A stretch of DNA of 64,000 nucleotides from Phormidesmis sp963710175 (GCA_963710175.1 CAVPZC010000001.1:372001-436000), one strand, 5' to 3'; numbered from the stretch's first letter, positions 9,687 to 18,702 are shown. Notes: a model not told the origin generated them from the sequence alone. Translations and numbers: made by a program.

Positions 9687-9849
9687 AGTTTTTACAGCCT
9701 GTAGATCAACAGCCAGCGCTAAAACAACTGCTCAAACCCGCTGCTAAAAAGCCTCACTAGATTTGATCAAATTCGCTTCACCGCTATTGACGTATTCTCT
9801 AACGAACATACTGAGTCCGGATGAACTTATATCAGTAGAAACACTGGAC

Positions 9850-10665
9850 TTAAGTCATCGCTAGCCGCACACTTGCACCGACTGTCACCGTTAAAATTTG
9901 CGCCGCGCTGCCATTGCAACAGGCAATTTCTACCCAACCATGACTACCGACTAGAGCGGCCAAGGTGCCAGAGGGCACATCGCTGTAAGTTTTTATACCG
10001 CAAAAGTAGCGTAAGCCAGCGGGCATCTCTAGCGTGATTTGCCAGGGCCGATCTGGCAGTGCCTGTGCCGGAATATTGCTGATCAGATTGCCAAACCCAT
10101 CTATATATTGCACGCTACCTGTGCACCGATAGCCTGAATAATTGTCCGAATCGGTTGCTTCAGATCGCCAGGTAAAGGGCGGTAGCTCGGGCTGGACTAA
10201 AGTAGCCGGGTCGAAGCGATCGCCCAGCTGATCAATCGGGACACCTTTAGCCAAGTACGCAGCAGCGGGGGCAAAAATGTCTCGCCCGTGAAAAGTAGAG
10301 CTCGGCTGAGCCTTCCACCAATACTCGGCATTGGTCAGCGACACCGCTGCCAAGACGGGCGTTTTTTGTAGAACGCCGCTAAACAGACCATTGTCTGGGC
10401 CGACTAAGAAACCATCCGGGCATTGCAAAGCGATCGCCCGCCTTGCCGAGCCAACTCCTGGATCCACTACCGCCAGATGTACTGTCCCTTTGGGAAAATA
10501 CGGATAGGCCATCATCAAATTAAATCTAGCCGCTAGAACATCCTGAGGAGGCACCTTGTGTGTCAAATCGCACATGCTCTCCGCTGGCAAAATTGATGCT
10601 ATCACCCCCTTCATCACAGCAACATAAACGTCTTTAGCGCCAAAGTCGCTAAGCAGCGTAATCAT
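9850..10665 (-). CDS. SAM hydroxide adenosyltransferase / SAM hydrolase family (DUF62) protein
   Basis: A 271-residue protein of the family that cleaves S-adenosylmethionine to adenosine and methionine (related to the halogenases SalL and FlA, but hydroxide-using). Hallmarks are LLSDFGAKDVYVAVMKG, the DLTHKVPPQDV block, AVVDPGVGSARR and VGPDNGLFSGVL, with STFHGRDIFAPAAA further on. The N- and C-terminal domains appear complete. The cellular role of this family in cyanobacteria is not settled. Confidence 0.9.
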   Translation of the reverse strand: MITLLSDFGAKDVYVAVMKGVIASILPAESMCDLTHKVPPQDVLAARFNLMMAYPYFPKGTVHLAVVDPGVGSARRAIALQCPDGFLVGPDNGLFSGVLQKTPVLAAVSLTNAEYWWKAQPSSTFHGRDIFAPAAAYLAKGVPIDQLGDRFDPATLVQPELPPFTWRSEATDSDNYSGYRCTGSVQYIDGFGNLISNIPAQALPDRPWQITLEMPAGLRYFCGIKTYSDVPSGTLAALVGSHGWVEIACCNGSAAQILTVTVGASVRLAMT

Positions 10666-11392
10666 GAGTGGGTAACCGATTATTTCTGTCCAAGCAGCCT
10701 TGTAGCATTTAATACAAAGAATGTGTGATAGCGATCATTGATTTTACGTAAGGATTGAGCTTTTAATATATCAGGTGTATTTAATATGCCATTTAGCCAG
10801 TTTATCTGAGACTCTAGTACGCCAAGAAAACGCAGCGACTTGTTCGGTCACTCATCCATATCAGATGATGTTTGACAGGTGTGAAGTAAGCAGCAGCTTC
10901 TAATAGTTAAACCGGGTTGAGCTGGTTTAGGTAAATTGATCTCAGTGAACAAAGGCGATTGGGAAGAGAAAGCCATTTCTCAAAGATCTTCTAAGTGATG
11001 TTGTTTACATTTTGGGAATACTTGATATGGCGATCTAGCAAGTCATTACTTGCATGCATCAGGATCATCTTTCTCTGCATCTACGCTCATATGATGTATC
11101 AGGTCAAACCATTTTGATTAAGGAAACATCAATTGAAAACCATTTGAATCAATTTTTCTTAGAGTTATCTGAACCTTAGATTGGCTTTATCTATCTTTAC
11201 AGTACGATAACCGTAATTGCATATGAAGACCGCAGTTGAGCGAGTCAAGTCAACCTAAAGCTATTGCAGGGTTCACCCATTTGTCTATCGCTCTGGGTTA
11301 GCCTACAGCTTTCAGGCTGCTTTCGAGCAGCTTCTATTGTCTACTTTAAGTACAAAACTCTCTAGCCAGAAGAACACGAGCGAGCACACGGC
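10666..11392. other. 727-bp intergenic region
   Basis: The region lies between the divergent SAM-hydrolase-family gene and the response regulator. It is AT-richer than its neighbours and holds one candidate 41-codon ORF (11054-11179, listed separately). I see no RNA gene or repeat in it. It must contain both promoters, but no box is clear enough to call. Confidence 0.6.
11054..11179 (+). CDS. Candidate small ORF (41 aa)
   Basis: ATG 11054 to TAG 11177-11179 encodes a peptide containing the stretch SYDVSGQTILIKETSIENHL, with a protein-like mix of hydrophobic and charged residues. It is below the size usually annotated. No family is recognised, and only conservation could show it is real. Confidence 0.3.
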   Translation: MHQDHLSLHLRSYDVSGQTILIKETSIENHLNQFFLELSEP

Positions 11393-12040
11393 ATGAAAGA
11401 ATCTAACATCGGGGAACAAAAGAAGCTTTTACTTATAGATGACGACCCAAATCTCATCTTGCTAGTAAAAGACTATTTAGAGTTTCGAGGCTATCACGTA
11501 ATGACTGCTGGCAACGGTCGGGAAGCGCTCTCCGCCCTCACCGACCTATCGCCTGACATGATTATTTGTGATGTAATGATGCCAGAAATGGATGGCTATG
11601 CTTTTGTCGAGCAGGTTCGCCAGGATCCAGCTAAGAGTTGGATTCCTATCTTGTTTCTCTCTGCCAAAGGGCAAAGTCAGGATCGGGTTAAAGGACTGAC
11701 TACTGGCGCTGATGTTTATATGGTGAAGCCCTTCGAACCCGAAGAACTGGTTGCTCAGGTAGAGTCTTCTCTAAAGCAGGCCACCCGTCTTATTCACCAC
11801 CAAAACAAAGGGCCAAACTCCATTCCTACCATCCAGGTCCCTTTTGATGTAGAGCTCACACCTACCGAACTCAAGGTGGTACAGTTTGTCGCTCGCGGCA
11901 TGGCCAATCGCCAGATCGCTGACGAGCTAAAAGTGAGTCAGCGCACCATTGAGAGTCATGTCAGCAACATGCTGGGCAAAACGGGCTTGCACAACCGTAC
12001 AGAGCTAGCTCGCTGGGCGGTAGAAAATAATAAGGCCTAG
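11393..12040 (+). CDS. NarL/LuxR-type two-component response regulator (Ycf29-like)
   Basis: A 215-residue DNA-binding response regulator. The receiver domain (about 11-125) has the acidic pair D17/D18, phospho-acceptor D60 in CDVMMPEMDGY and K112 in MVKPFEP. A LuxR-type helix-turn-helix (about 150-212) follows, with LTPTELKVVQFVARGMANRQ and the recognition region VSQRTIESHVSNML. The layout resembles cyanobacterial and plastid Ycf29-type regulators; that name is inferred from architecture only. No kinase gene is adjacent, so the partner is unknown. Confidence 0.9.
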   Translation: MKESNIGEQKKLLLIDDDPNLILLVKDYLEFRGYHVMTAGNGREALSALTDLSPDMIICDVMMPEMDGYAFVEQVRQDPAKSWIPILFLSAKGQSQDRVKGLTTGADVYMVKPFEPEELVAQVESSLKQATRLIHHQNKGPNSIPTIQVPFDVELTPTELKVVQFVARGMANRQIADELKVSQRTIESHVSNMLGKTGLHNRTELARWAVENNKA

Positions 12041-12118
12041 GCAGCATACGCAGTACTCTGAGGTGCTGAACTGCGAGCTGCGCTTATTGGCCAGCGCAAT
12101 TCACGCCTCAAAATAGGT

Positions 12119-12149
12119 TTGTTAAACTGCTCACAAGCTTTGATATAAT
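12119..12149 (+). promoter_or_regulatory. Likely sigma-70-type promoter of tRNA-Thr
   Basis: A perfect TATAAT box at 12144-12149 lies 10 bp before the tRNA 5' end. A TTGTTA box at 12119-12124 gives 19-bp spacing. The -10 box is strong and the -35 call is weaker. Confidence 0.5.
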
Positions 12150-12158
12150 GATTTCTCT

Positions 12159-12231
12159 GCTGGTGTAGCTCAGTTGGTAGAGCAGCTGATTTGTAATCAG
12201 CCGGTCGCAAGTTCGAGTCTTGTCACCAGCT
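12159..12231 (+). tRNA. trnT-TGU: tRNA-Thr(TGT)
   Basis: A complete cloverleaf. The acceptor GCTGGTG pairs with CACCAGC, the D arm is GTAGCTCAGTTGGTAGAGC, the anticodon stem is GCTGA/TCAGC with loop TTTGTAA (anticodon TGT at 12192-12194), and the T loop is GTTCGAGTC. The discriminator base is T and no CCA is encoded. Confidence 0.96.
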
Positions 12232-12271
12232 TCCTAGGTAGATCGATAATTGCGCAGTCCCGATTAGGCCC

Positions 12272-12297
12272 ACAGTCCTTGTGGGGACTGTTCTTTG
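12272..12297 (+). terminator. Terminator after tRNA-Thr
   Basis: ACAGTCC at 12272-12278 pairs with GGACTGT at 12285-12291 and is followed by TCTTT. It lies 40 bp past the tRNA, in the right orientation to end its transcript. Confidence 0.55.
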
Positions 12298-12387
12298 AAG
12301 ATGCCGAAAAAGGCTAGTGGGCATTATTAGCTGCTTTTGGGCAGGCTTGGAAGGCTGTTTTGGGCAAAAAGCGCCACTATAGCCTCT

Positions 12388-12481
12388 GTCGAGTTGCTTA
12401 GGACGTTTTTGTCGGCTGAGACCGCTAGAGAACAGCGGGCAACTCGACTAGCAGATGTCCTAATGCATCAGGACATCTGCT
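12388..12481 (+). ncRNA. Putative structured RNA element, copy A
   Basis: The stem GTCGAGTTG (12388-12396) pairs with CAACTCGAC (12440-12448) and encloses an inner hairpin (CCGCT/AGCGG). A second perfect 12-bp hairpin (12450-12461 with 12470-12481) follows, with loop AATGCATC. A second copy with compensatory stem changes lies at 61869-61959. The strand is inferred from copy B, which precedes a plus-strand gene. No known RNA family is recognised. Confidence 0.5.
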
Positions 12482-12543
12482 ATAAATGTTTTTAGGTCTA
12501 ATGAGTGCGATATTGAAGGATCGGTACAGCAACCTATACGCCT

Positions 12544-13380
12544 TTAAGTATCGAGGTCATCTAAAAACTCAGAAGCAGGGTCTACGCCCGAGATGAGGAG
12601 CTGATCTCGGGCTCGGGTACAGGCTACATATAGGAGATGGCGCTCAGTATTGTAGACCTCTTCTAAGTCGGCTTCGTCTGAGATAGTTTCAATGCGCTCT
12701 TGTAAGGGGAGCACTTCATCATCACAGGCCATTACTGCGACGGCTCGAAACTCTAGACCTTTGGCGAGGTGCATTGTGCTGACGGCAACGCATCCTTGAG
12801 CAGGCATCGCCTGACTATCTAGTTCGGTGGAGGTAGCGCCTGCTTGATTGATGGCAGCGATCGCGCGTTCAACCTGCTGGCTCGATCTAACAAAGACGCC
12901 AATTTCATCGGGCTGGAGTCCATCTGTGAGGCGATCTGCGATCCACTTCCCGACTGACTGATGTTCTGAGTCTGCATCGTCACAGATTTTGATCTGCGGC
13001 GTGGGGCCGTTGAAGACGGAGACTGTGTTTTTTCTTTCCTCAATGTTGCCGTCTACATCGGCAATGGCAGCGGGGAGAAGGCGATCAGCCTGCTGGCGAA
13101 TTTGGTGCGAGGTGCGGTAGTTGATTTTGAGGGTTTGCGATCGCCCCCGAATATTCACACCCAAAGATTGCCATGAGTAGGGCTGCTGAAAGATGCGCTG
13201 CCTTAAATCCCCGGTAAAAAACAGGCTATCGGGACGACTGCTACCCAGCGCGGCTGACAAACGTAAGGGTGCGATACCGATGTCTTGAGCTTCGTCTACG
13301 ATGGTGAAGTCATAGGGGAAGCTGCCAGATTCGATCAGGTGTTCGCTCACCTGGCGAAAAAGACGATTCCAAGAGTTTGT
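12544..13380 (-). pseudogene. UvrD/Rep-like DNA helicase, N-terminus lost
   Basis: The surviving part (268 codons from 13350, in frame to about 13380) carries the Walker B motif DEAQD, GDLRQRIF (motif III), NYRTSHQIRQ (motif IV), STMHLAKGLEFRAV (motif V) and VACTRARDQLLISG (motif VI) of superfamily 1 helicases. The N-terminal P-loop half is absent. Upstream on the same strand another frame reads FREVLNTLEQQQQTLG, family-like coding sequence broken by a frameshift near 13380 and by stops. It is most likely a decaying gene. Its stop codon lies 62 bp from RNA element copy A. Confidence 0.75.
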
Positions 13381-13740
13381 TGCTGTTGTTCAAGAGTGTT
13401 CAGCACCTCACGGAAGATTGACTACAATATCTCTCGTTGTTTGCCACCGACTTTGGTTTTCTGTCTAGCCTCTGAACGTCTCGGTAGGCTTCCCAAGTGC
13501 TGAGTTGCTAAGCATCCACGATGCCCTGCCATTCGCTCCAAAGGAATGCTTCAGAAAGAAGCGCTGGGTACTCGCAAGGTAAATTGAGAAGTAGGCTGCT
13601 CAAAAAATTGCTTGGCCATAGGCAAATAGGAAGCACATTAACGATTCTCCAATAGAATAGCCAACTTCTTCGTAAATGCCCTTACGAGCTAATCAAAAGT
13701 ATATTCTGGCACTCGTACTTGCCAAAGAAATCTGGTAGTC

Positions 13741-14153
13741 CTAAACAGGTAAGGATGCATTGTAGTGGTGAATGAAGTACCAAATGGCACCGATGTGATT
13801 CTCTAGCTTCTTTGAGAACGACAGCGTCTTGCGTACCAGCCTTGACACGCGCTGACGTAGCGTACAATTGAAACGCTCAATGCGATTAGTTTGGCCGCTA
13901 TCTTTGCCAACCGCTCGATGTCGTTTGCTCGGAATCACTTGTTTGTAAGCTTCCCAGAAATCGGTGTAAGCGACAGCGCATTGTCGATAGACCGGTGGCA
14001 ATGACCGCCATAGGCCCTGTGCGCCAACTCGACTACGAGTCCCGACAAAGACAGCGACAATCTCTCGGGTGACCGTGTCTATAGCTAGCCAAACCCACTG
14101 TTTGTTGTCTTTATTGCCAACAAATGACCAAGCCTCGTCACATTGAATGGTTA
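13741..14153 (-). CDS. insB: IS1-like transposase, InsB frame (DDE domain)
   Basis: This frame continues from InsA by a -1 shift and encodes the catalytic part, from LTIQCDEAWSFVGNKDNKQW through AIDTVTREIVAVFVG, AYTDFWEAY and the conserved DSGQTNRIERFNCTLRQR. The acidic residues and the HRAVGKDSGQTNRIER block fit the IS1 DDE active site. A TTG at 14001 also lies in this frame, but the homologous sequence runs upstream to the shift site, so independent initiation there is unlikely. It is probably made only as an InsAB' fusion. Confidence 0.85.
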
Positions 14154-14462
14154 AGCGCCCCCTTTTTTAGCCGACACGGTCACTTCGCGCGGCACAGATG
14201 CATATTTCTCATTCACATAGCCTTGTAGCCACGGCTCAGAGACATCAACGACTCTGGCGATGCCTGCCAGCGGAATCTTCTCTAACAGCAGTTTGTCAAC
14301 TAGCACTTTTGTTTCGTCGCTAATGACTTTGTTCTGCGGGTCTTCTACAAACTGTCTCCCGCAATCATTGCAGCGATGATTCTGTTTCCCATTATGGATG
14401 AAGCCGTTTTTGACGACATTCTCAGAGTTACAAGTGGGGCAGGCTGGAAGAGCAGAAGGCAC
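14151..14462 (-). CDS. insA: IS1-like InsA, N-terminal zinc-finger/HTH part
   Basis: A 103-residue protein with zinc finger CPTCNSENVVKNG...HRCNDCGRQF and a helix-turn-helix region (LEKIPLAGIARVVDVS). It ends AKKGGA at TAA. Just before the stop, the coding strand contains A AAA AAG GGG, a classic -1 slippery site. Slippage there joins this frame to InsB, as in IS1, where InsA represses and InsAB' transposes. Confidence 0.88.
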   Translation of the reverse strand: MPSALPACPTCNSENVVKNGFIHNGKQNHRCNDCGRQFVEDPQNKVISDETKVLVDKLLLEKIPLAGIARVVDVSEPWLQGYVNEKYASVPREVTVSAKKGGA

Positions 14463-14584
14463 AATTAGAATTTAGATGGCTACACCTTTTATAGTGACTC
14501 AAGCAGATGAGCGATCGCATCCGCCGATCAATAGAAAATCCTTACTCGTTTAGGACTACCAGAAATCTCTTCTGAGGTTTGTGC

Positions 14585-14758
14585 CGCAAGATTGTAGATA
14601 GGCAGATGCCGGCTACAAAAAGGATTTGGGTAACCGTCGTCATCGCAGTAAGGATTGTGTCAGAGCTGTAACGGCGGGATGTTGATTGGCCGGCTTATCG
14701 ATAGAACAGAATGTGGGGCTGATTGATTTGTGATTTCTAGTGTATCTGCTCTCTTTTT
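14585..14758. repeat. Left copy of 174-bp island-flanking direct repeat
   Basis: This sequence is identical to 54131-54304, base for base as far as I can read, from CGCAAGATTG to CTGCTCTCTTTTT. Its right edge abuts the IS256-end palindrome at 14759. Its left edge continues into unrelated sequence and the IS1-like element. Together the two copies enclose 39.4 kb that contains all the CRISPR genes. Confidence 0.95.
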
Positions 14759-14833
14759 GAGAGTGATCTGAATTTTGTGTAAGCGCTTTTCCGCTTAAGA
14801 AAAAAGCGCTTACACAAAATTCAGATCACTCTC
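14759..14833. mobile_element. MITE-like palindrome made of two IS256-type ends
   Basis: A 75-bp near-perfect palindrome. The left arm begins GAGAGTGATCTGAATTTTGT, the right arm is its complement, and a short AT-rich centre separates them. The arm resembles the ends of the IS256-family element at 46078-47408 (GAGAGTGATC... TTTTGTGTAAGCG). It is flanked by TTTTT on both sides. It looks like a non-autonomous derivative or a collapsed copy of that element, and it marks the left edge of the island. Confidence 0.75.
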
Positions 14834-15046
14834 TTTTTATAGCTAGTGAAGCGATTTCTTCACTTCAGGTGAAACCTTGAAAACCGCATAATTTCGCGAT
14901 GAAGTGAAGAGCCCCTGTTCCGTAGGGGTTTTAACAACTGTTAAGTTACAAGAAGGGGTTGCTCTAAGCTGGTTTTACAGAGCTATTATCTGAGGTGAAG
15001 ATTTGATGCCTGGAGCCCCTACGAGTCAATGCCTCCCAGAGAGGCC
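14834..15046 (+). promoter_or_regulatory. Leader of CRISPR array 1
   Basis: AT-rich sequence directly before the first repeat, without a gene. It contains ACCTTGAAAACCGCATAATT (14874-14893), a block shared in related form with the leaders at 35895 and 45807, and a small CCCCT/AGGGG hairpin followed by TTTT. The array's transcription promoter and integration signals would lie here. Confidence 0.7.
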
Positions 15047-16179
15047 CTTTCAGATCCATTACCCCGCAAGGGGACGGAAACGAGTACGTTTCTACGGTGG
15101 TCCAGAAGCGTTTCCAAAGCTTTCAGATCCATTACCCCGCAAGGGGACGGAAACTGTTGCCTTTGTTAGAAACAACTGAGCAAGAGCGATCAGCTTTCAG
15201 ATCCATTACCCCGCAAGGGGACGGAAACATCTGGTGAATTACGCCCCGATCACGAGCAGCAACGTCAACTTTCAGATCCATTACCCCGCAAGGGGACGGA
15301 AACAACAGTCTCCTGCCAACAGGAACGATCTAGTTGCAACTTTCAGATCCATTACCCCGCAAGGGGACGGAAACTGTCGTAGCGTTCTTGCAATGGACCC
15401 GTAGCTTCTAAGCTTTCAGATCCATTACCCCGCAAGGGGACGGAAACATTCAAACGTCTGTACAAAATTGCGGAGTTCACGCTGACTTTCAGATCCATTA
15501 CCCCGCAAGGGGACGGAAACTTGCGTAGCAGCAAGAGCATTTTCAACACGTTGAGCATTGACTTTCAGATCCATTACCCCGCAAGGGGACGGAAACCTCC
15601 TAAAGCGTATACTTTTCCAACTTCGAAACCGTCTTTCAGATCCATTACCCCGCAAGGGGACGGAAACACTGCCATCATTGAGAATCCCAATAATAGTGCC
15701 CCTTTTACTTTCAGATCCATTACCCCGCAAGGGGACGGAAACAAGGGAGTGACCCTGTATAGGAAAGAGAAAAACCAGCTTTCAGATCCATTACCCCGCA
15801 AGGGGACGGAAACAACACATAAAGCAAAACCAAGAACAACCCAAGATAAAAACCTTTCAGATCCATTACCCCGCAAGGGGACGGAAACAAAATAAATAAA
15901 ACCAATCCAAGCAGAATCCAAGATAACTTTCAGATCCATTACCCCGCAAGGGGACGGAAACTGGGGCCATCATACAGACCAACAGAAACAATCAGTTTTC
16001 TTTCAGATCCATTACCCCGTAAGGGGACGGAAACGTTTCCCATTGGGGGTTGTTCCTACTGGAGTTACTTCTTTCAGATCCATTACCCCGCAAGGGGACG
16101 GAAACTTGCAAGGATGAACGCGTATCTCGTTTGAACCCCATGTACTTTCAGATCCATTACCCCGCAAGGGGACGGAAAC
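15047..16179 (+). CRISPR. CRISPR array 1: 16 repeats, 15 spacers
   Basis: The 35-bp repeats begin CTTTCAGATCC and end GGAAAC, with internal palindrome CCCCGCAAGGGG. The first is at 15047-15081 and the last at 16145-16179. Spacers are 36-41 bp. The repeat at 16000-16034 has one change (CCCCGTAAGGGG). The first nine bases differ from those of arrays 2 and 3, but the last 26 bases are identical, so one Cas6 could process all. The leader is on the left and the trailer hairpin units are on the right. Confidence 0.98.
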
Positions 16180-16565
16180 CGAAGAAAGGTCAGAAGGCGG
16201 AAGGCAGAAGGATGAGTTTAAAGCCGTGTAGCACTTCTTGGACTATGCGAGGCATTTCGACTCAGCCCTATCTCGGCTGCTCCAATAGCTTTAAGCACAC
16301 CTCCTTCATCGTTCCGCCTTCTCTTCCATTACCCCGCAAAGGGACGGAAACTGAAGAGAGGTCAGAGTGCGGAATGCAGAAGGATGAGTTTAAATCTGTG
16401 CAGTACTTAATCGGCTGATCCAGCAATCGTTAATAAGCCCCTTCATCTTTCATCGCTCCTACTTCATCGTTCTCTTCCATTCCCCCGCAAGGGGACGGAA
16501 ACAGAAGAAAAGTAGGAACGCAGAAAGATGAGCTTAAAGCAGTGACGACAAATATTATCGACAGC
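16180..16565. repeat. Trailer hairpin units of array 1
   Basis: Two full units and one partial unit follow the last repeat. Each starts (T/C)GAAGA(A/G)AGGTCAGA, ends in TTCTCTTCCATT, and is followed by a damaged half repeat (CCCCGCAAAGGGACGGAAAC at 16332-16351, CCCCGCAAGGGGACGGAAAC at 16482-16501). The two ends of each unit are imperfect inverted repeats, so each can fold into a long hairpin. The same units end every other array in the window. Confidence 0.8.
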
Positions 16566-16570
16566 TCTAC

Positions 16571-17035
16571 CTATCCTCTATCATTTTGATAAAACTTCAG
16601 CTCCCGCTTGACTTCTTCTGCCACCTGCTTTCGCAAATCCCAGGGCAACAGCACTTCCACATGTGGTCGCCAAGCCCTCAGCCGCTGGCGAACATTGGGA
16701 TCATCATGACGATAGATAGCTCGATAGTAAGCATCCTGGCTAGAACGAGAAACTAATGCCTGGAGCAAATGCTGCTGATTTTTTCCCGCTGATTCTTTCT
16801 CAATCAGCTTTTTTGCCTGATCGAAAGAGATCGGCTGAAAAGTAGGGTGACGCAAAGAATTCTGAATATAGCGCTGATCCCACAACGTGTCGAACCGGAT
16901 CAAAAGCGTACGCGGCGGCTGATAGTAGTCAAACCCCCAAACCTCAGACATCCGTAGCTCAATTTCCTCTGGCTCCGGCAGTGTTTGGGCCTGATAGCAC
17001 TGTCGCAAACGCTCGGGAACAGCCTCCGCTTCTCA
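16571..17035 (-). pseudogene. C-terminal fragment of a TIGR03985-type CRISPR regulator
   Basis: About 155 codons similar to the last third of the intact gene at 17092-18630. Compare EVWGFDYYQPPRTLLIRF with EAWGFNFYLPRQLLIIRF, and RHPTFQPISF with RHPTFQPVTY. The frame is closed upstream by a TGA next to the 17035 edge, so only a truncated piece remains. A TTG at 17008 could in principle start a 145-residue product. It is a relic of a paralogue or of a partial duplication. Confidence 0.75.
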
Positions 17036-17053
17036 CAAAAGCAACTCAATCAG

Positions 17054-17090
17054 TCTGGTTCCAACTCAGTTTGTTTGAGTTGGAACCAGA
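17054..17090. repeat. Perfect 15-bp inverted repeat between regulator and fragment
   Basis: TCTGGTTCCAACTCA (17054-17068) and its exact complement (17076-17090) enclose a 7-base loop. It lies only two bases past the end of the intact gene (stop codon at 17092-17094) on the transcribed minus strand. There is no T-run on either strand. It may be a transcript-end hairpin or an operator for the neighbouring gene. Confidence 0.7.
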
Positions 17091-17091
17091 A

Positions 17092-18630
17092 TCACTCGTA
17101 ATGTAGCAACTCTGCCTGTGCCTCTCGCTTCATCTGCTGTCTCAATTCTAAAGGCGCTATCACCTCTCCATTCGGTCGCCAGTCTCGCAACCGCATCACA
17201 ATGTTAATGTCTCCCAGCCTTATCCATGCCCGGTAGTACACGTCTGTAGACGCCCCCTTCGCCAACACCTGTAATACTTTTTCTTTAGCCTCCGGGTCTT
17301 TTATCTCGCATTTCACCAAAGCGGGGAGTTCTTCATAGGTAACCGGCTGAAAGGTAGGATGTCGATGCGTCTGATTCACGTACCACTGAGCAAATGCAGC
17401 CGGAAAGCGAATAATTAGCAGCTGACGCGGCAGATAAAAGTTAAATCCCCAAGCTTCCTCCAAAGCCGTGCTCACTTCCTGCGCGACCGGGAGCCGCCCC
17501 GCTCGTCGCATCGTTGCAAGCGCCTCTGGTACTCGTGGGTCGTCCCAGGCAAGCGGCGTCACCCTCGACGATGCAATCCGATCTAAACGATAGTTATGCC
17601 AACCCAAAACATTTGCAGGATCGTAGCCATAGGCACTGAGGTACTTCGCCCGGCGCGCGTAATGCAGGCATACTGGATAGACCGTAGTGGGAATTTTCCG
17701 CAGCAGCGGCTGCTCAGCGGACTGAGCCACCCTCAGCCAATAGTCAAACTGGACGACACCTCCCCCTTCGCGCCAGAGCCGTTCGACTTGTTCTTGCAGC
17801 GTATCTACCTGTTCTTGAATGGTTTCAGGCAAGATGTAATCCAGGTGGATAAAAATTCTCTGCTCAGGTTCTGTGATGGTTTCACGAGGATGGGTAATCA
17901 GCTGCTTCCACAGCGACTGGATAATCACCTCCAAATCAGGCCGGACAAAGGAAATTGATTCGAGCGATCGCAGCACTTCCCAAGTCTGTGCCACCGATAA
18001 ACTGCCCAACGGTGTGAGTGGTTGCTCAGGTAGTTTTGGCCAGTCTTGCGGGGTCTCGCTGAGAGCTAGGCAGCGAAAGCGCCCCTGGCCTTCGTTAGTG
18101 AGCCAGCCCATATCGGCCAGATAAACCAAATCATCTCGAATTGAACGATGTACTGTTGCGAAGGGACACTGCTCTAAAAGATTGCTCAGTAGCTCAGGCG
18201 CAATATCAGTAAGCTTTATGACTTCCTGCTGCCAACTTGTCACTGAGATAGAAGGCGTACTTTCTTCTAGCCACGTTTCTAGCGATCTCTGACACCAGCA
18301 GGTCAAGTCACACTGCGCTGTCAAGGTGCTGACACTGGCCGTTTCGCTACGTCCGTGAGTGCTAGCAAAAAGGCGATCGCGCACATCTCTATAGCGAAAT
18401 GGCTGGGGTAGGCGGTGTACCCAGTCGGTGTGTCCATAAAACTGATGTAACAAAACCCACAGTCGCACTGATCGCTGAAGCCGATCAGCCAAACGGCCTC
18501 TGGCTAACCGATGCAATACCTCAGGTGTCGGTAAATAGTTAAACATTATGAAAGCTTTAACAAAAAGGACTTGTCTTGAAGACCCCTCTTCTAAATAATG
18601 TGCATAACTATAAGTGAGGTTGTTAACCAA
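17092..18630 (-). CDS. TIGR03985-family CRISPR-associated protein (WYL-type predicted regulator)
   Basis: A 512-residue protein of the cyanobacterial CRISPR-linked TIGR03985 family. The N-terminal third looks like a winged-helix region (VHRSIRDDLVYLADMGWLT). The middle holds a WYL-like fold (FDYWLRVAQ ... PVCLHYARRAKYLSAYGYDP ... YRLDRI). The C-terminal repeat-like region ends RLRDWRPNGEVIAPLELR. WYL proteins usually sense nucleotide ligands and regulate CRISPR or defence operons. It is divergent from csx3-cas10, with 72 bp between starts, so that gap is the probable control region. A start at the later ATG 18546 (MFNYLPTPEVLHRLARGRL) is very plausible. Confidence 0.8.
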   Translation of the reverse strand: MVNNLTYSYAHYLEEGSSRQVLFVKAFIMFNYLPTPEVLHRLARGRLADRLQRSVRLWVLLHQFYGHTDWVHRLPQPFRYRDVRDRLFASTHGRSETASVSTLTAQCDLTCWCQRSLETWLEESTPSISVTSWQQEVIKLTDIAPELLSNLLEQCPFATVHRSIRDDLVYLADMGWLTNEGQGRFRCLALSETPQDWPKLPEQPLTPLGSLSVAQTWEVLRSLESISFVRPDLEVIIQSLWKQLITHPRETITEPEQRIFIHLDYILPETIQEQVDTLQEQVERLWREGGGVVQFDYWLRVAQSAEQPLLRKIPTTVYPVCLHYARRAKYLSAYGYDPANVLGWHNYRLDRIASSRVTPLAWDDPRVPEALATMRRAGRLPVAQEVSTALEEAWGFNFYLPRQLLIIRFPAAFAQWYVNQTHRHPTFQPVTYEELPALVKCEIKDPEAKEKVLQVLAKGASTDVYYRAWIRLGDINIVMRLRDWRPNGEVIAPLELRQQMKREAQAELLHYE

Positions 18631-18702
18631 AGCTTGTACTGCTGGTTACAGCTCTCGCCATTAGCCTCTGGCCTATAAACGCTTTCTCCTGGAGAATCGA
18701 CT

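Larger units (their letters stand above)
13726..14568 (-). mobile_element. IS1-like insertion sequence with 8-bp target duplication
   Basis: An 827-bp element (13734-14560). The termini share GGTAGTCCTAAAC exactly as inverted repeats, and 20 of 22 bases match overall. It is flanked by the direct repeat AGAAATCT at 13726-13733 and 14561-14568, the 8-bp duplication expected of the IS1 family. Intact ends and duplications suggest recent insertion. Confidence 0.92.

Noticed and set aside
14759..14833. Transcription terminator
   Set aside because: The long stem followed by TTTTT looks terminator-like, but the arms match IS256 ends over more than 20 bases, so a transposon origin is more likely.
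15352..15939. Several ORFs of 60-125 codons on both strands across array 1
   Set aside because: They are translations of CRISPR repeats and show periodic repeated peptides (for example FPSPCGVMDLK). They are not genes. The same applies to ORFs inside arrays 2 and 3.
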